NCBI RefSeq assembly: GCF_003339525.1
Contig: NZ_CP031124.1
Coordinates: 310,001-374,000, forward strand
Length of the DNA stretch: 64,000 bases
Direction: 5' to 3'
Origin: Ephemeroptericola cinctiostellae
GTDB taxonomy: Bacteria > Pseudomonadota > Gammaproteobacteria > Burkholderiales > Burkholderiaceae
Translations under genes and position numbers: made by a program
Notes under the pieces: generated by a model
What the model saw: only the letters and a program-made list of their open reading frames with translations
What the model was told of the DNA's origin: nothing
Database searches by the model: none
Shown here: positions 37,435 to 44,227 of the stretch, in pieces
How positions within the stretch are numbered: the stretch's first letter is position 1
How the letters are laid out: each line of letters opens with the position of its first letter

Positions 37435-37495
37435 TTTAGCCGTTTTAGGTTTGAAGATCAAACCCGCGCCCGCAAGCAGATGACAAATCGGCGCA
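37435..37495 (-). promoter_or_regulatory. candidate SAM-II-like riboswitch aptamer in the metX leader
   Basis: Reading the minus strand, GCGCC (37494-37490) pairs with GGCGC to close a P1 helix whose loop starts GATTTG (37489-37484) and ends CTTGC (37476-37472). A conserved-looking GCTAAA (37440-37435) follows after an A-rich stretch. These three blocks and their order match the SAM-II (SAM-alpha, metA motif) consensus. An extra hairpin (GGTTTGA-TCT-TCAAACC, 37464-37448) is inserted in the third loop. I could not find the canonical pseudoknot pairing by eye, so this is a candidate only. Confidence 0.5.
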
Positions 37496-37505
37496 TAGTG
37501 ACGTT

Positions 37506-37534
37506 AATGTAACATATTGAGCGCATCGGTGCAA
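37506..37534 (-). promoter_or_regulatory. promoter of metXW
   Basis: On the minus strand TTGCAC (37534-37529) is separated by 17 bp from TACATT (37511-37506). Initiation near 37500 would place the aptamer-like fold at the very 5' end of the transcript. Confidence 0.6.
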
Positions 37535-37559
37535 TTCCCTGACGGCGCCCCGAACCGCA

Positions 37560-38453
37560 TCACATCAACCCACTGAGTTCAAACTCCTCACGCAACCAGT
37601 TTAAAAATAAAATTTTCCGTGGATCCTCATCAAAAGGCATCGCAGACACTGCGCAATACGCAGAACCATCCTCGACAAAACCAAACGGCGCCATCAGCCG
37701 ACCATCGCGCACATCCTGCTCCGCCATATACTGCGATGCAATCGCCGCACCCAAACCCGCACCCGCGGCTTGCAAGGTCAAGTAAAAATGTTCAAAACTC
37801 AACTCACCCGCGCTCGGCTCAACCCACCCGCCATGCCCCAACAGCCAACCCAACCATGCACGAGGGCGGCTTGCGGTGTGCAAACGCGGCATGTTCTCGA
37901 CCGCAAGGTGACGTTGCCACAACACGGGCGCGCAAACGGGCCCAATTTTCTCATAGGCCAAATGTTCAACATACAGGCCACTCAGATCGAAATCATTGCG
38001 GCGAATCGCCACATCCACCCCTTGCTCTGCGAACTGCACCTTGCCGCCTGCGGTGAACAAGTGCAGCAACACTTCTGGATGTCGGGCTTGAAATTTTGGC
38101 AAGCGCGCAATCAACCAACGCATGGCAATCGTTGGCTCACACGAAATGACAAGCGGCCGAACGCGTTGGTCGGGCTTGATCTGCGCCACAACGTCAGCAA
38201 TTTGCGCAAACACACTGACGCAGGCCGCACGCAAAGTGTCGCCTTCGTGGGTGAGGAAGATGCCTCGGTTGCGTCGAACAAACAGTGCAACATTTAAGTG
38301 TCGTTCCAATTGTTTAATTTGTCGGCTGACCGCACCATGCGTCAAGTGCAGTTCAGCGGCAGCAGCCACCATGCTTTGATGGCGAGCCACCGCTTCAAAA
38401 ATTTTCAGACCATTCAAGGGAGGAAGTCGTTCAAGTGTTTTCATATGTGACAT
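37560..38453 (-). CDS. LysR-type transcriptional regulator (GcvA-like subgroup)
   Basis: A 297-residue regulator with an N-terminal winged helix-turn-helix (LNGLKIFEAVARHQSMVAAA; THGAVSRQIKQLERHLNVAL, about 14-60) and a C-terminal effector domain. LPPLNGLKIFEAVARH is the pattern of the GcvA/AmpR subgroup. The start may be 38453 or 38444 (MKTLERL). A perfect inverted repeat overlaps these start codons, suggesting autorepression. A LysE-type exporter lies next door on the opposite strand, the common regulator-exporter arrangement, but that exporter is broken. Confidence 0.92.
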   Translation of the reverse strand: MSHMKTLERLPPLNGLKIFEAVARHQSMVAAAAELHLTHGAVSRQIKQLERHLNVALFVRRNRGIFLTHEGDTLRAACVSVFAQIADVVAQIKPDQRVRPLVISCEPTIAMRWLIARLPKFQARHPEVLLHLFTAGGKVQFAEQGVDVAIRRNDFDLSGLYVEHLAYEKIGPVCAPVLWQRHLAVENMPRLHTASRPRAWLGWLLGHGGWVEPSAGELSFEHFYLTLQAAGAGLGAAIASQYMAEQDVRDGRLMAPFGFVEDGSAYCAVSAMPFDEDPRKILFLNWLREEFELSGLM

Positions 38454-38466
38454 TTTCTCACATATG
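38442..38466. promoter_or_regulatory. candidate LysR operator overlapping the regulator start
   Basis: CATATGTGA (38442-38450) and TCACATATG (38458-38466) form a perfect 9-bp inverted repeat with a 7-base spacer. It covers both candidate start codons of the LysR gene, so binding there would block its own expression. Confidence 0.6.
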
Positions 38467-38795
38467 GCATGATTTTTTATCGATTTTATTTTTAATTTTT
38501 ATACCTGACAATGGCAACACCTCATGATGTGATTAAAAAGCTTTTCTCATTTGAGCAAGACCACGTGCACTTCAAGACAAGCCAAAACCACACAAAACAT
38601 AGGGTTTACAGCCTTCCATTTCCACCACCCTCAACAGCTGGAGAGGGGAGGCATCAACAGTTTATTCAAACAACAATGAAACACACAAGCACATAGAACA
38701 TAAACATGTAAAAAATCATCGATCCAGCACGCCACCTAAGCGCGAGTGTTGGTGAGTATAAATCAACGTTATTTTTTAATTCAAAAGGAAACACC
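38467..38795. other. intergenic region between the LysR gene and the LysE-type pseudogene
   Basis: AT-rich, with long T and A tracts at 38470-38510 and a good AAAGGA ribosome site just before the exporter ATG. It must hold the divergent promoters. I see no other gene. Confidence 0.6.
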
Positions 38796-39419
38796 ATGCA
38801 AGAATTGCTGTCCGTCACCCTCATCACCATTTTAGCGGTCATCAGCCCTGGGGCTGATTTTGCACTGGTCACTCGAAACAGCTTCACCCATGGGCGAACA
38901 ATGGGCTTGTGGACGACTTTGGGCATTGGTGTGGGCGTCCAAATTCACGTCTTTTACACCATGGTGGGTGTGGGCATCGTCATCGCCACGCAGCCCGCCA
39001 TGCTTTCAGCGCTAAAAATTGTAGGGGCTGTGTACCTGATTTACATCGGCTACCAAACATTTCGAGGCATGCCAGCCACATCGATCAATGACACTCAAAG
39101 CTCAAGCCATTTATCTCCTTGTTCAAGCCTTTAAAATGGGCGTGCTCACCAACGCGCCCTCAATCCAAAAACCACTCTGTTCGTGGTCAGCACCTACAGC
39201 CAAATTGTTCAGCCTGACACACCACTGTGGTTGCAGTATGGGTATGGGTTGTTGATGTCCATCGCACATTGGCTGTGGTTTACGCTGGTGGCCGTATTTT
39301 TTTCAGCCCCCCATCTGCGCACCCGCATGCTGCATCACAAAATCAACATTGACCGCGGCATCGGTTTCATCTTAACCACATTGGGTGTTGCATTGGCTTT
39401 TTCATCCACATCCCACTGA
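38796..39419 (+). pseudogene. LysE/RhtB family amino-acid exporter, double frameshift
   Basis: The first part (MQELLSVTLITILAVISPGADFAL by overlapping motifs; membrane helices to about residue 88) is a normal LysE/RhtB exporter N terminus. The frame ends at 39134. Homology continues in the next frame (AIYLLVQAFKMGVLTN, about 39109-39153) and then back in the original frame (ALNPKTTLFVVSTYSQIV, from 39156) to the stop at 39419. The pattern implies one extra base near 39100 and two extra bases near 39154, a net gain of 3. Restored, it would be about 207 residues, normal for the family. Either a young pseudogene or two assembly errors. Confidence 0.85.
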
Positions 39420-39434
39420 ATATCAATCCGTATT

Positions 39435-39466
39435 AAAAAAGCGCGAGATTCAACTCGCGCTTTTTT
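39435..39466. terminator. bidirectional intrinsic terminator
   Basis: A 13-bp perfect stem (AAAAAAGCGCGAG / CTCGCGCTTTTTT) with loop ATTCAA lies between the convergent exporter pseudogene and the dodecin gene. Confidence 0.9.
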
Positions 39467-39504
39467 ATGCTGCTTGACCGGAGCCCGGCTCAATGCGGTT
39501 CCGT

Positions 39505-39705
39505 TCAATCCACGCGGAACGATACTTTACAAATGCAGCCATACGACACGACTTTACCATCGTTCACATGCGCCTTGATGTCTTTGATGTAGACCGAATC
39601 AATGTTGCGTACCGTTTTTGATACTTCGGCCACGGCCAATTGAATGGCGTCTTCGATGCTGGTCGGCGATGATGCAATAACTTCAATCACTTTAACAATG
39701 GTCAT
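39505..39705 (-). CDS. Dodecin family protein lacking the flavin-stacking tryptophan
   Basis: A 66-residue protein (start at 39705, MTIVKVIEV) with the dodecin pattern: SSPTSIEDAIQLAVAEVSKT and a C-terminal CKVSFRVD. Dodecins form hollow dodecamers that store flavin or, in other members, bind calcium or CoA. The usual tryptophan after RNL (in the LRWFEV type) is replaced here by RNIDSVYIKD, so flavin sandwiching is unlikely and a flavin-free dodecin type is inferred. Longer upstream starts exist in frame but give no family match. Confidence 0.85.
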   Translation of the reverse strand: MTIVKVIEVIASSPTSIEDAIQLAVAEVSKTVRNIDSVYIKDIKAHVNDGKVVSYGCICKVSFRVD

Positions 39706-39888
39706 GGTGACTCCTTCAGGTTTGAATGTTGATTGGTGTGAAATGACACGCCGTTCAATCATCGCTGGCGAGCCACTTGTGTGCTTTTGTTGTGCACACG
39801 ATTTGATTCTACGCCGTTTTTTTTGATGCTTGGTGAGAGGGGCTGCTTTTTTAGCACGCAGGTACTTTTTTGCATTCTTTTGTTTTGA

Positions 39889-39905
39889 CTTAATTCTCAG
39901 TTAAT
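39889..39905 (+). promoter_or_regulatory. direct repeat resembling a PmrA/QseB-type response-regulator box
   Basis: CTTAAT (39889-39894), five bases, then GTTAAT (39900-39905), an 11-bp period. This is the (C)TTAAN-N5-TTAA layout recognised by OmpR-family regulators such as PmrA and QseB. It lies 85 bp before the PepSY lipoprotein gene, upstream of a cluster that itself encodes such a regulator. Confidence 0.55.
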
Positions 39906-39989
39906 GTTTGATTGATTAAATCCATCCGTGCTTGAAGCCTACCGTTAAAGACCTCAAGCCATTTCACTGACTTTTTAAGGATGAATCAC

Positions 39990-40460
39990 ATGAAACGTGC
40001 TGTATCAATGACCCTCGTGACATTATTGGCAGGCTTGGCACTCACCGCTTGCGGCGATAAAGATGATAAAAAGCCTGCTGCCGCAGTTACTCCAGCAGTT
40101 ACTCCAGCAGTTACTCCAGCAGTTACTCCAGCAGTTACTCCAGCAGTTACTCCAGCAGTTACTCCAGCAGTCACTCCAGCAGTCACTCCAGCAGTCACTC
40201 CAGCAGTCACTCCAGCAGTCACTCCAGCAGCAGCCTCAGTCGCACTGGCCAAAGATAAAAATGGTTGCCTTGCCTATCCAAAAGACCAATGGATGAGTGA
40301 AGCGGATGCACAAGCAAAAATCAATGGCTTGGGCTACAAAGTAAAAACATTCAAAGTCACTGGCAACTGCTATGAAATTTACGGTTTTGATAAAACAGGC
40401 AAAAAAGCAGAAGTGTATTTTGATGCCAAAGATTTGAGCATTGTTAAAACAGGCGATTAA
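39990..40460 (+). CDS. PepSY-domain lipoprotein with a 12-copy VTPA repeat
   Basis: The start at 39990 is chosen because AAGG lies about 9 bases upstream; it overlaps the other in-frame ATG at 39981. The 156-residue product has a lipoprotein signal with lipobox LTAC, a short charged linker (GDKDDKKPAAA), then twelve perfect VTPA repeats, then a PepSY-like domain of about 60 residues (SEADAQAKINGLGYKVKTFK; YFDAKDLSIVK). Two cysteines (NGCLAY and GNCYEI) flank the domain. The repeat looks like an extended periplasmic spacer from the outer membrane. It is first in a run with cytochrome b561 and a two-component system, a setting in which PepSY proteins often act as sensors or modulators. Confidence 0.8.
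   Translation: MKRAVSMTLVTLLAGLALTACGDKDDKKPAAAVTPAVTPAVTPAVTPAVTPAVTPAVTPAVTPAVTPAVTPAVTPAVTPAAASVALAKDKNGCLAYPKDQWMSEADAQAKINGLGYKVKTFKVTGNCYEIYGFDKTGKKAEVYFDAKDLSIVKTGD
40086..40229 (+). repeat. 12 tandem copies of a 12-bp unit (VTPA codons)
   Basis: The unit GTNACTCCAGCA occurs twelve times without interruption. The first seven copies read GTT and the last five GTC at the valine codon, so copies have expanded from at least two founders. The unit is in frame, so copy-number change would alter linker length without a frameshift. Confidence 0.97.
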
Positions 40461-40611
40461 TCATCAACAGGGTGTGTTTATTCACAGCACACTTGTGATT
40501 TAGGTGTCGTCACATTCAAGGCGCTTATTGAATGTGACGATGGGATTGAAATGAAACTGAACAGGCCGCTGTCATTGCTGTGTTTTTATTAACCATTGAA
40601 AGACCCGCAAC

Positions 40612-41160
40612 ATGAACGAATCGAATAAAATCAAGGTTTGGGATCGGGTGGTGCGCATTGCACACTGGGGCTTGGCCATTTTGGTTATACTCAACTTCAT
40701 CGATGAGGGCGGCGACCAACTGCACCGTTACGTCGGTTATGCGGCGACGGGCATTGTGTTGATTCGCATCGTTTGGGGCTTCACGGGCAGTCGTTATGCA
40801 CGCTTCAGTGAATGGTGGCCATCTCCGTCTCGCGTCATCGCTTATACCCGTTTGAAACTCAAAGGTGAAGCACAGCGTTACATCGGCCACAACCCTTTGG
40901 GCGCTGTGATGATGTTGTTTCTCATGGCCTTGGTGCTCAATCAAGGCATCACAGGCTATCTGTTGGGCACCGACCGATTTTTTGGTGAAGAGTGGCTGGA
41001 AAATTGGCATGTCTTGAGCGCAAACCTGTTCATGGTTGCTGTGGGCTTACATGTTTTAGGCGCTTTAGCTGAAAGTTGGACACACAAAGAAAATTTACCT
41101 GCGGCCATGGTTCACGGCTACAAACGCGACCATGAAACAGAACACACACCTGAAACTTGA
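40612..41160 (+). CDS. Cytochrome b561-type membrane protein (cytochrome b/b6 domain)
   Basis: A 182-residue inner-membrane protein with four predicted helices. Heme-ligand histidines lie in VRIAHWGLAIL (about 20), LHRYVGYAATG (about 40) and in the last helix region ENWHVLSANLFMVAVGLHV (about 128 and 142). This is the bacterial DUF4405/cytochrome b561 type that moves electrons between quinol and periplasmic partners. It follows the PepSY lipoprotein by 151 bp and is followed 38 bp later by the regulator, a context matching periplasmic redox sensing. Confidence 0.88.
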   Translation: MNESNKIKVWDRVVRIAHWGLAILVILNFIDEGGDQLHRYVGYAATGIVLIRIVWGFTGSRYARFSEWWPSPSRVIAYTRLKLKGEAQRYIGHNPLGAVMMLFLMALVLNQGITGYLLGTDRFFGEEWLENWHVLSANLFMVAVGLHVLGALAESWTHKENLPAAMVHGYKRDHETEHTPET

Positions 41161-41198
41161 ACCGCTTCAAATGTTCAACGTCTACGATGGGAATAGAC

Positions 41199-41867
41199 AT
41201 GCGATTACTTTTGGTTGAAGACGATGCACTGCTTGGTGAGGGTTTGGTCGATGGTTTAACTGAAGCTGGATTTTTGGTGGATTGGCTGCACGATGGCTCG
41301 TCAGCCATCACTGCATTACAAACACAATGTTCATTTGATGTCATGGTACTGGACATTGGCTTACCAGGGAAAAACGGATTGCAGGTGTTGCAGTGGATGC
41401 GCGGGCAACACATGTTGTTACCCGTTCTGCTGTTAACGGCGCGCGATGCCTTGGAGGATCGCGTACAAGGTTTGAATGCAGGCGCCGACGATTACCTCAT
41501 TAAACCGTTTGCACTCACGGAGCTGGTTGCACGCCTGCGTGTGTTGTTACGTCGCCAATATCAACAACCCACCAACATCATTGCTTGGCGAGATTTCGAG
41601 CTGGACATCGCCCACCAAAGCATCACTCAAGCGGGCACATCCATTCCCCTGTCTGCCATTGAATTTCGCCTGTTGCACATTTTGGTTGCCAATAAACCCA
41701 ACCACCTGTCACGCGCTCAACTCGAAGAAAAGCTCTATGGTTGGCAAGTGGACATTGAAAGCAATGCATTGGATGTGCATTTGTCGCATTTACGCAAAAA
41801 GTTGGGGGCTGACAGCATTATCAACGCTCGCAATCTGGGTTGGCGCATGGGGGATGATTTCAAATGA
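41199..41867 (+). CDS. OmpR/PhoB-family response regulator (QseB/PmrA-like)
   Basis: The ATG at 41199 gives 222 residues. The receiver domain has the acidic pair in LLVEDDALLG (about 4-13), phosphoacceptor Asp52 in VLDIGLPG, the conserved Thr in LLTARD and Lys in DYLIKPFAL. A C-terminal winged helix covers about 125-220 (ALDVHLSHLRKKLG). It lies 102 bp upstream of the histidine kinase. By family it would bind direct repeats of the type seen at 39889-39905, so it may control its own cluster. Confidence 0.93.
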   Translation: MRLLLVEDDALLGEGLVDGLTEAGFLVDWLHDGSSAITALQTQCSFDVMVLDIGLPGKNGLQVLQWMRGQHMLLPVLLLTARDALEDRVQGLNAGADDYLIKPFALTELVARLRVLLRRQYQQPTNIIAWRDFELDIAHQSITQAGTSIPLSAIEFRLLHILVANKPNHLSRAQLEEKLYGWQVDIESNALDVHLSHLRKKLGADSIINARNLGWRMGDDFK

Positions 41868-41968
41868 TGTTCAAACCCCTTATTTTGCTTTCCTTCTACT
41901 TGTGATCCGCCCACAACAGATAACTCGACAACGCAGATCGACACTTTTAAACTCAAACTGAGCACCCA

Positions 41969-43357
41969 ATGCGCATGACCTCCATTTTATCCAACATGAA
42001 ACACTCACTGGTTTGGCGCATGACCGCCCTTGTGTTGTGCTCAACCATTCTGGTCTGGGCTGTTTTTTCTGGGGTGTTGGTTTGGCAAACCGAGCGCATG
42101 ACGCATGACCTGCTGATGCGCCAACACATTCAATTCGTCGACATGCTGTGGAATAATTTGGGTGACAAAGATGATTTGCAAACCGAGCGCAACCACCCTT
42201 TGGGTGACGAAAGCGGCATGGAGTTTGCAGTGTATGATGCCAAGAATGGCTTGTTGCTGAACGCCAGCAGCACACCCGCTTTACCTCGGCAGCCCCATGC
42301 TGTAAATGCACACCAAGACGACCGTGAAAGCACTCCTCAGCATTTGGATGCCGATGCTGAAACCGTCGCAACGAAGCTTCCACATGATGAAATACTGAAT
42401 GGCAGCAATTGGCTGGTGTCCAGCCGCGCAGACGATGACATCGAATTGGTGGTGGCCTCACCAGACAGCAATGCCAGTGAACTGTCTCATGAGCTGGCCG
42501 AACACATTGGCGCACTGGCTTTACTCGGCTTGCTGGCGCTGATCCCTGTGTTGTACTGGGCCTTGCGCCGTGGTTTGAAACCCATTCAAGCATTCACCGA
42601 GGATGTCGCTACCCGTGCAGCCGACAATCTCGCCCCCATCCACACCCTGGTGCCCACAGAACTGAACCCCCTAAAAGATCGCCTGAACAGCCTGTTCTCG
42701 CACATGGCACACACCATCTCCCGTGAACAACGTTTCACAGCCGATGCGGCACACGAATTGCGCACACCATTGGCAGCCACCCGCCTGCAATTGGAGCTGG
42801 CGCAAAGCAGCCAACGCCCCGAAACGCGTGAAAAAGCATTGATCCGTGCCACCAGTGGCATTGATCGTGCCACCCATGTGGTCAGCCAACTGTTGCAATT
42901 GGCGCGTTTGGAGCATGGTGAAACCATTGGCCACCAAGCGATTGATTGGGTCGCATTGAGCACAGAAGCATTGTTGGAGGCGGGCTTACCTGTAGACGAC
43001 ATTCATCTGCGCATCGAAGGTTTGCCACGGCTGCTCGGACACCCCTTGTTATGGGCTTTGGTTTTGCGCAATTTGATTGACAATGCACAGCGCTATGGCG
43101 GAGAGGGCACAGAGGTCTTTGTGCTCATTTCCGATCATGCATTCACGGTGTACGACAATGGCAGGGGGATGCCAACGGCGCAATTTGCCCGCTTGGGCGA
43201 ACGCTTTTACCGCCCAGTGGGCCAAGCGGCTTCTGGCGCTGGCTTGGGTTGGTCGATCATCAAACGAATTGCCTTGCTGCACCACACCGATGTCCAACCT
43301 TTTGCAGTGAAACCCCATGGTTTTGGCATAAAATTCACTTTTGAATCCAAAAACTAA
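41969..43357 (+). CDS. Sensor histidine kinase (QseC/PmrB-like)
   Basis: A 462-residue inner-membrane kinase. TM1 is at about 16-39 and TM2 at about 180-198, enclosing a 140-residue periplasmic sensor. A HAMP-like segment follows, then the H box DAAHELRTPLAATR with phosphorylated His262, the N box LRNLIDNAQRYG and the ATP lid DNGRGM and GAGLGWSI. The periplasmic loop is rich in His (in NAHQDD and TPQHLDAD segments), which could bind metal; that is inference. It pairs with the adjacent regulator. A frame overlap is absent, so translation is independent. Confidence 0.92.
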   Translation: MRMTSILSNMKHSLVWRMTALVLCSTILVWAVFSGVLVWQTERMTHDLLMRQHIQFVDMLWNNLGDKDDLQTERNHPLGDESGMEFAVYDAKNGLLLNASSTPALPRQPHAVNAHQDDRESTPQHLDADAETVATKLPHDEILNGSNWLVSSRADDDIELVVASPDSNASELSHELAEHIGALALLGLLALIPVLYWALRRGLKPIQAFTEDVATRAADNLAPIHTLVPTELNPLKDRLNSLFSHMAHTISREQRFTADAAHELRTPLAATRLQLELAQSSQRPETREKALIRATSGIDRATHVVSQLLQLARLEHGETIGHQAIDWVALSTEALLEAGLPVDDIHLRIEGLPRLLGHPLLWALVLRNLIDNAQRYGGEGTEVFVLISDHAFTVYDNGRGMPTAQFARLGERFYRPVGQAASGAGLGWSIIKRIALLHHTDVQPFAVKPHGFGIKFTFESKN

Positions 43358-43427
43358 ACAGTGTTCAATTTCAAAGCAACATTCGAGTCTATTTAAACCC
43401 GTCCCTCAACCCACAATAAAGACCACC

Positions 43428-44141
43428 ATGAATCCCTATACCGCCATGCTCATTCCCGCTGTTGTCTCAATCTTGGGTGGCGTACTCGCTGTATTTTGGC
43501 ATCCCACGCGCCACACGCGCAGTTTGATTCAACATTTCGCCGCAGGTGTGGTGCTCGCGGCTTTGGCGGTTGAAGTACTGCCTGAGCTTGGGCGTGAACA
43601 CGCACCAGGTTGGTTGCTCATCGGCAGCTTCGCAATGGGCTCACTCCTGATGTATGCCATGAAATTGTGGTCCATTCGCATGGAGCAAGCCGCCGAACAC
43701 GCCCCCGCCTCTGAACAATGGAACTATGGTTTATTGATGGCGACATTCATTGACATCGCCGTGGATGGCTTTATCATCGGTGCAGGCTTCGCCGCCAGCC
43801 ATGAAACGGGGCTGATTTTGGCACTTGGCCTGTCTGTTGAACTGTTGTTTTTGGGCTTGTCCTTGGTGTCTGAAACCATCAAAGGCTGGCGCGTGGTGCT
43901 TATGACCACTTTGCTGGGCGCGGTCGTGCTCAGCAGCACTTTGATCGGTAATTACTTACTCACTGGCGCATCCAATATGACCATCAGTGCGATTTTGGCT
44001 TTTGGTGTGTCTGCTTTATTGTATTTGGTCACCGATGAGCTGCTGGTTGAGGCGCATGAGGTTGAAGAAAAACCAGTGTCGACGCTGTGGCTGTTTGCTG
44101 GCTTTATGGTCTTTTGGAGCATTCAACTGATGAACACATAA
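43428..44141 (+). CDS. ZIP-family metal transporter
   Basis: A 237-residue integral membrane protein with eight hydrophobic segments. ZIP signatures are HFAAGVVLAALAVEVLPEL (about 29-47) and DIAVDGFIIGAGFA (about 106-119), containing transport-site His, Asp and Glu residues, although the second motif lacks the usual histidine (DG in place of HN). ZIP proteins import zinc, iron or manganese. It lies 70 bp after the histidine kinase and before a ferric-reductase-like gene, fitting a metal-response cluster. The start at 43428 is chosen over upstream in-frame codons because it begins with the first helix. Confidence 0.85.
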   Translation: MNPYTAMLIPAVVSILGGVLAVFWHPTRHTRSLIQHFAAGVVLAALAVEVLPELGREHAPGWLLIGSFAMGSLLMYAMKLWSIRMEQAAEHAPASEQWNYGLLMATFIDIAVDGFIIGAGFAASHETGLILALGLSVELLFLGLSLVSETIKGWRVVLMTTLLGAVVLSSTLIGNYLLTGASNMTISAILAFGVSALLYLVTDELLVEAHEVEEKPVSTLWLFAGFMVFWSIQLMNT

Positions 44142-44159
44142 TAAGTCCGCTCTTTACAT

Positions 44160-44213
44160 GGCGTTAACATTAACTTTACAAAAGCTTTTTATAATAAGGG
44201 TTAATTTAACGCC
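44160..44213 (+). promoter_or_regulatory. promoter region of the ferric-reductase-like gene
   Basis: A perfect -10 TATAAT is at 44190-44195. An 8-bp inverted repeat (GGCGTTAA at 44160-44167, TTAACGCC at 44206-44213) brackets it. Repeated TTAAC elements near 44163-44176 are possible regulator half-sites. No convincing -35 is present, consistent with an activated promoter. Confidence 0.55.
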
Positions 44214-44227
44214 AGAGGGAGCGCATC

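Noticed and set aside
40086-40229. CRISPR array
   Set aside because: Repeats are contiguous 12-mers without spacers and are in frame inside a gene.
39986-40252. VTAG-repeat frame opposite the PepSY lipoprotein
   Set aside because: It is the antisense reading of the 12-bp repeat; the plus strand has signal peptide, lipobox and PepSY domain.
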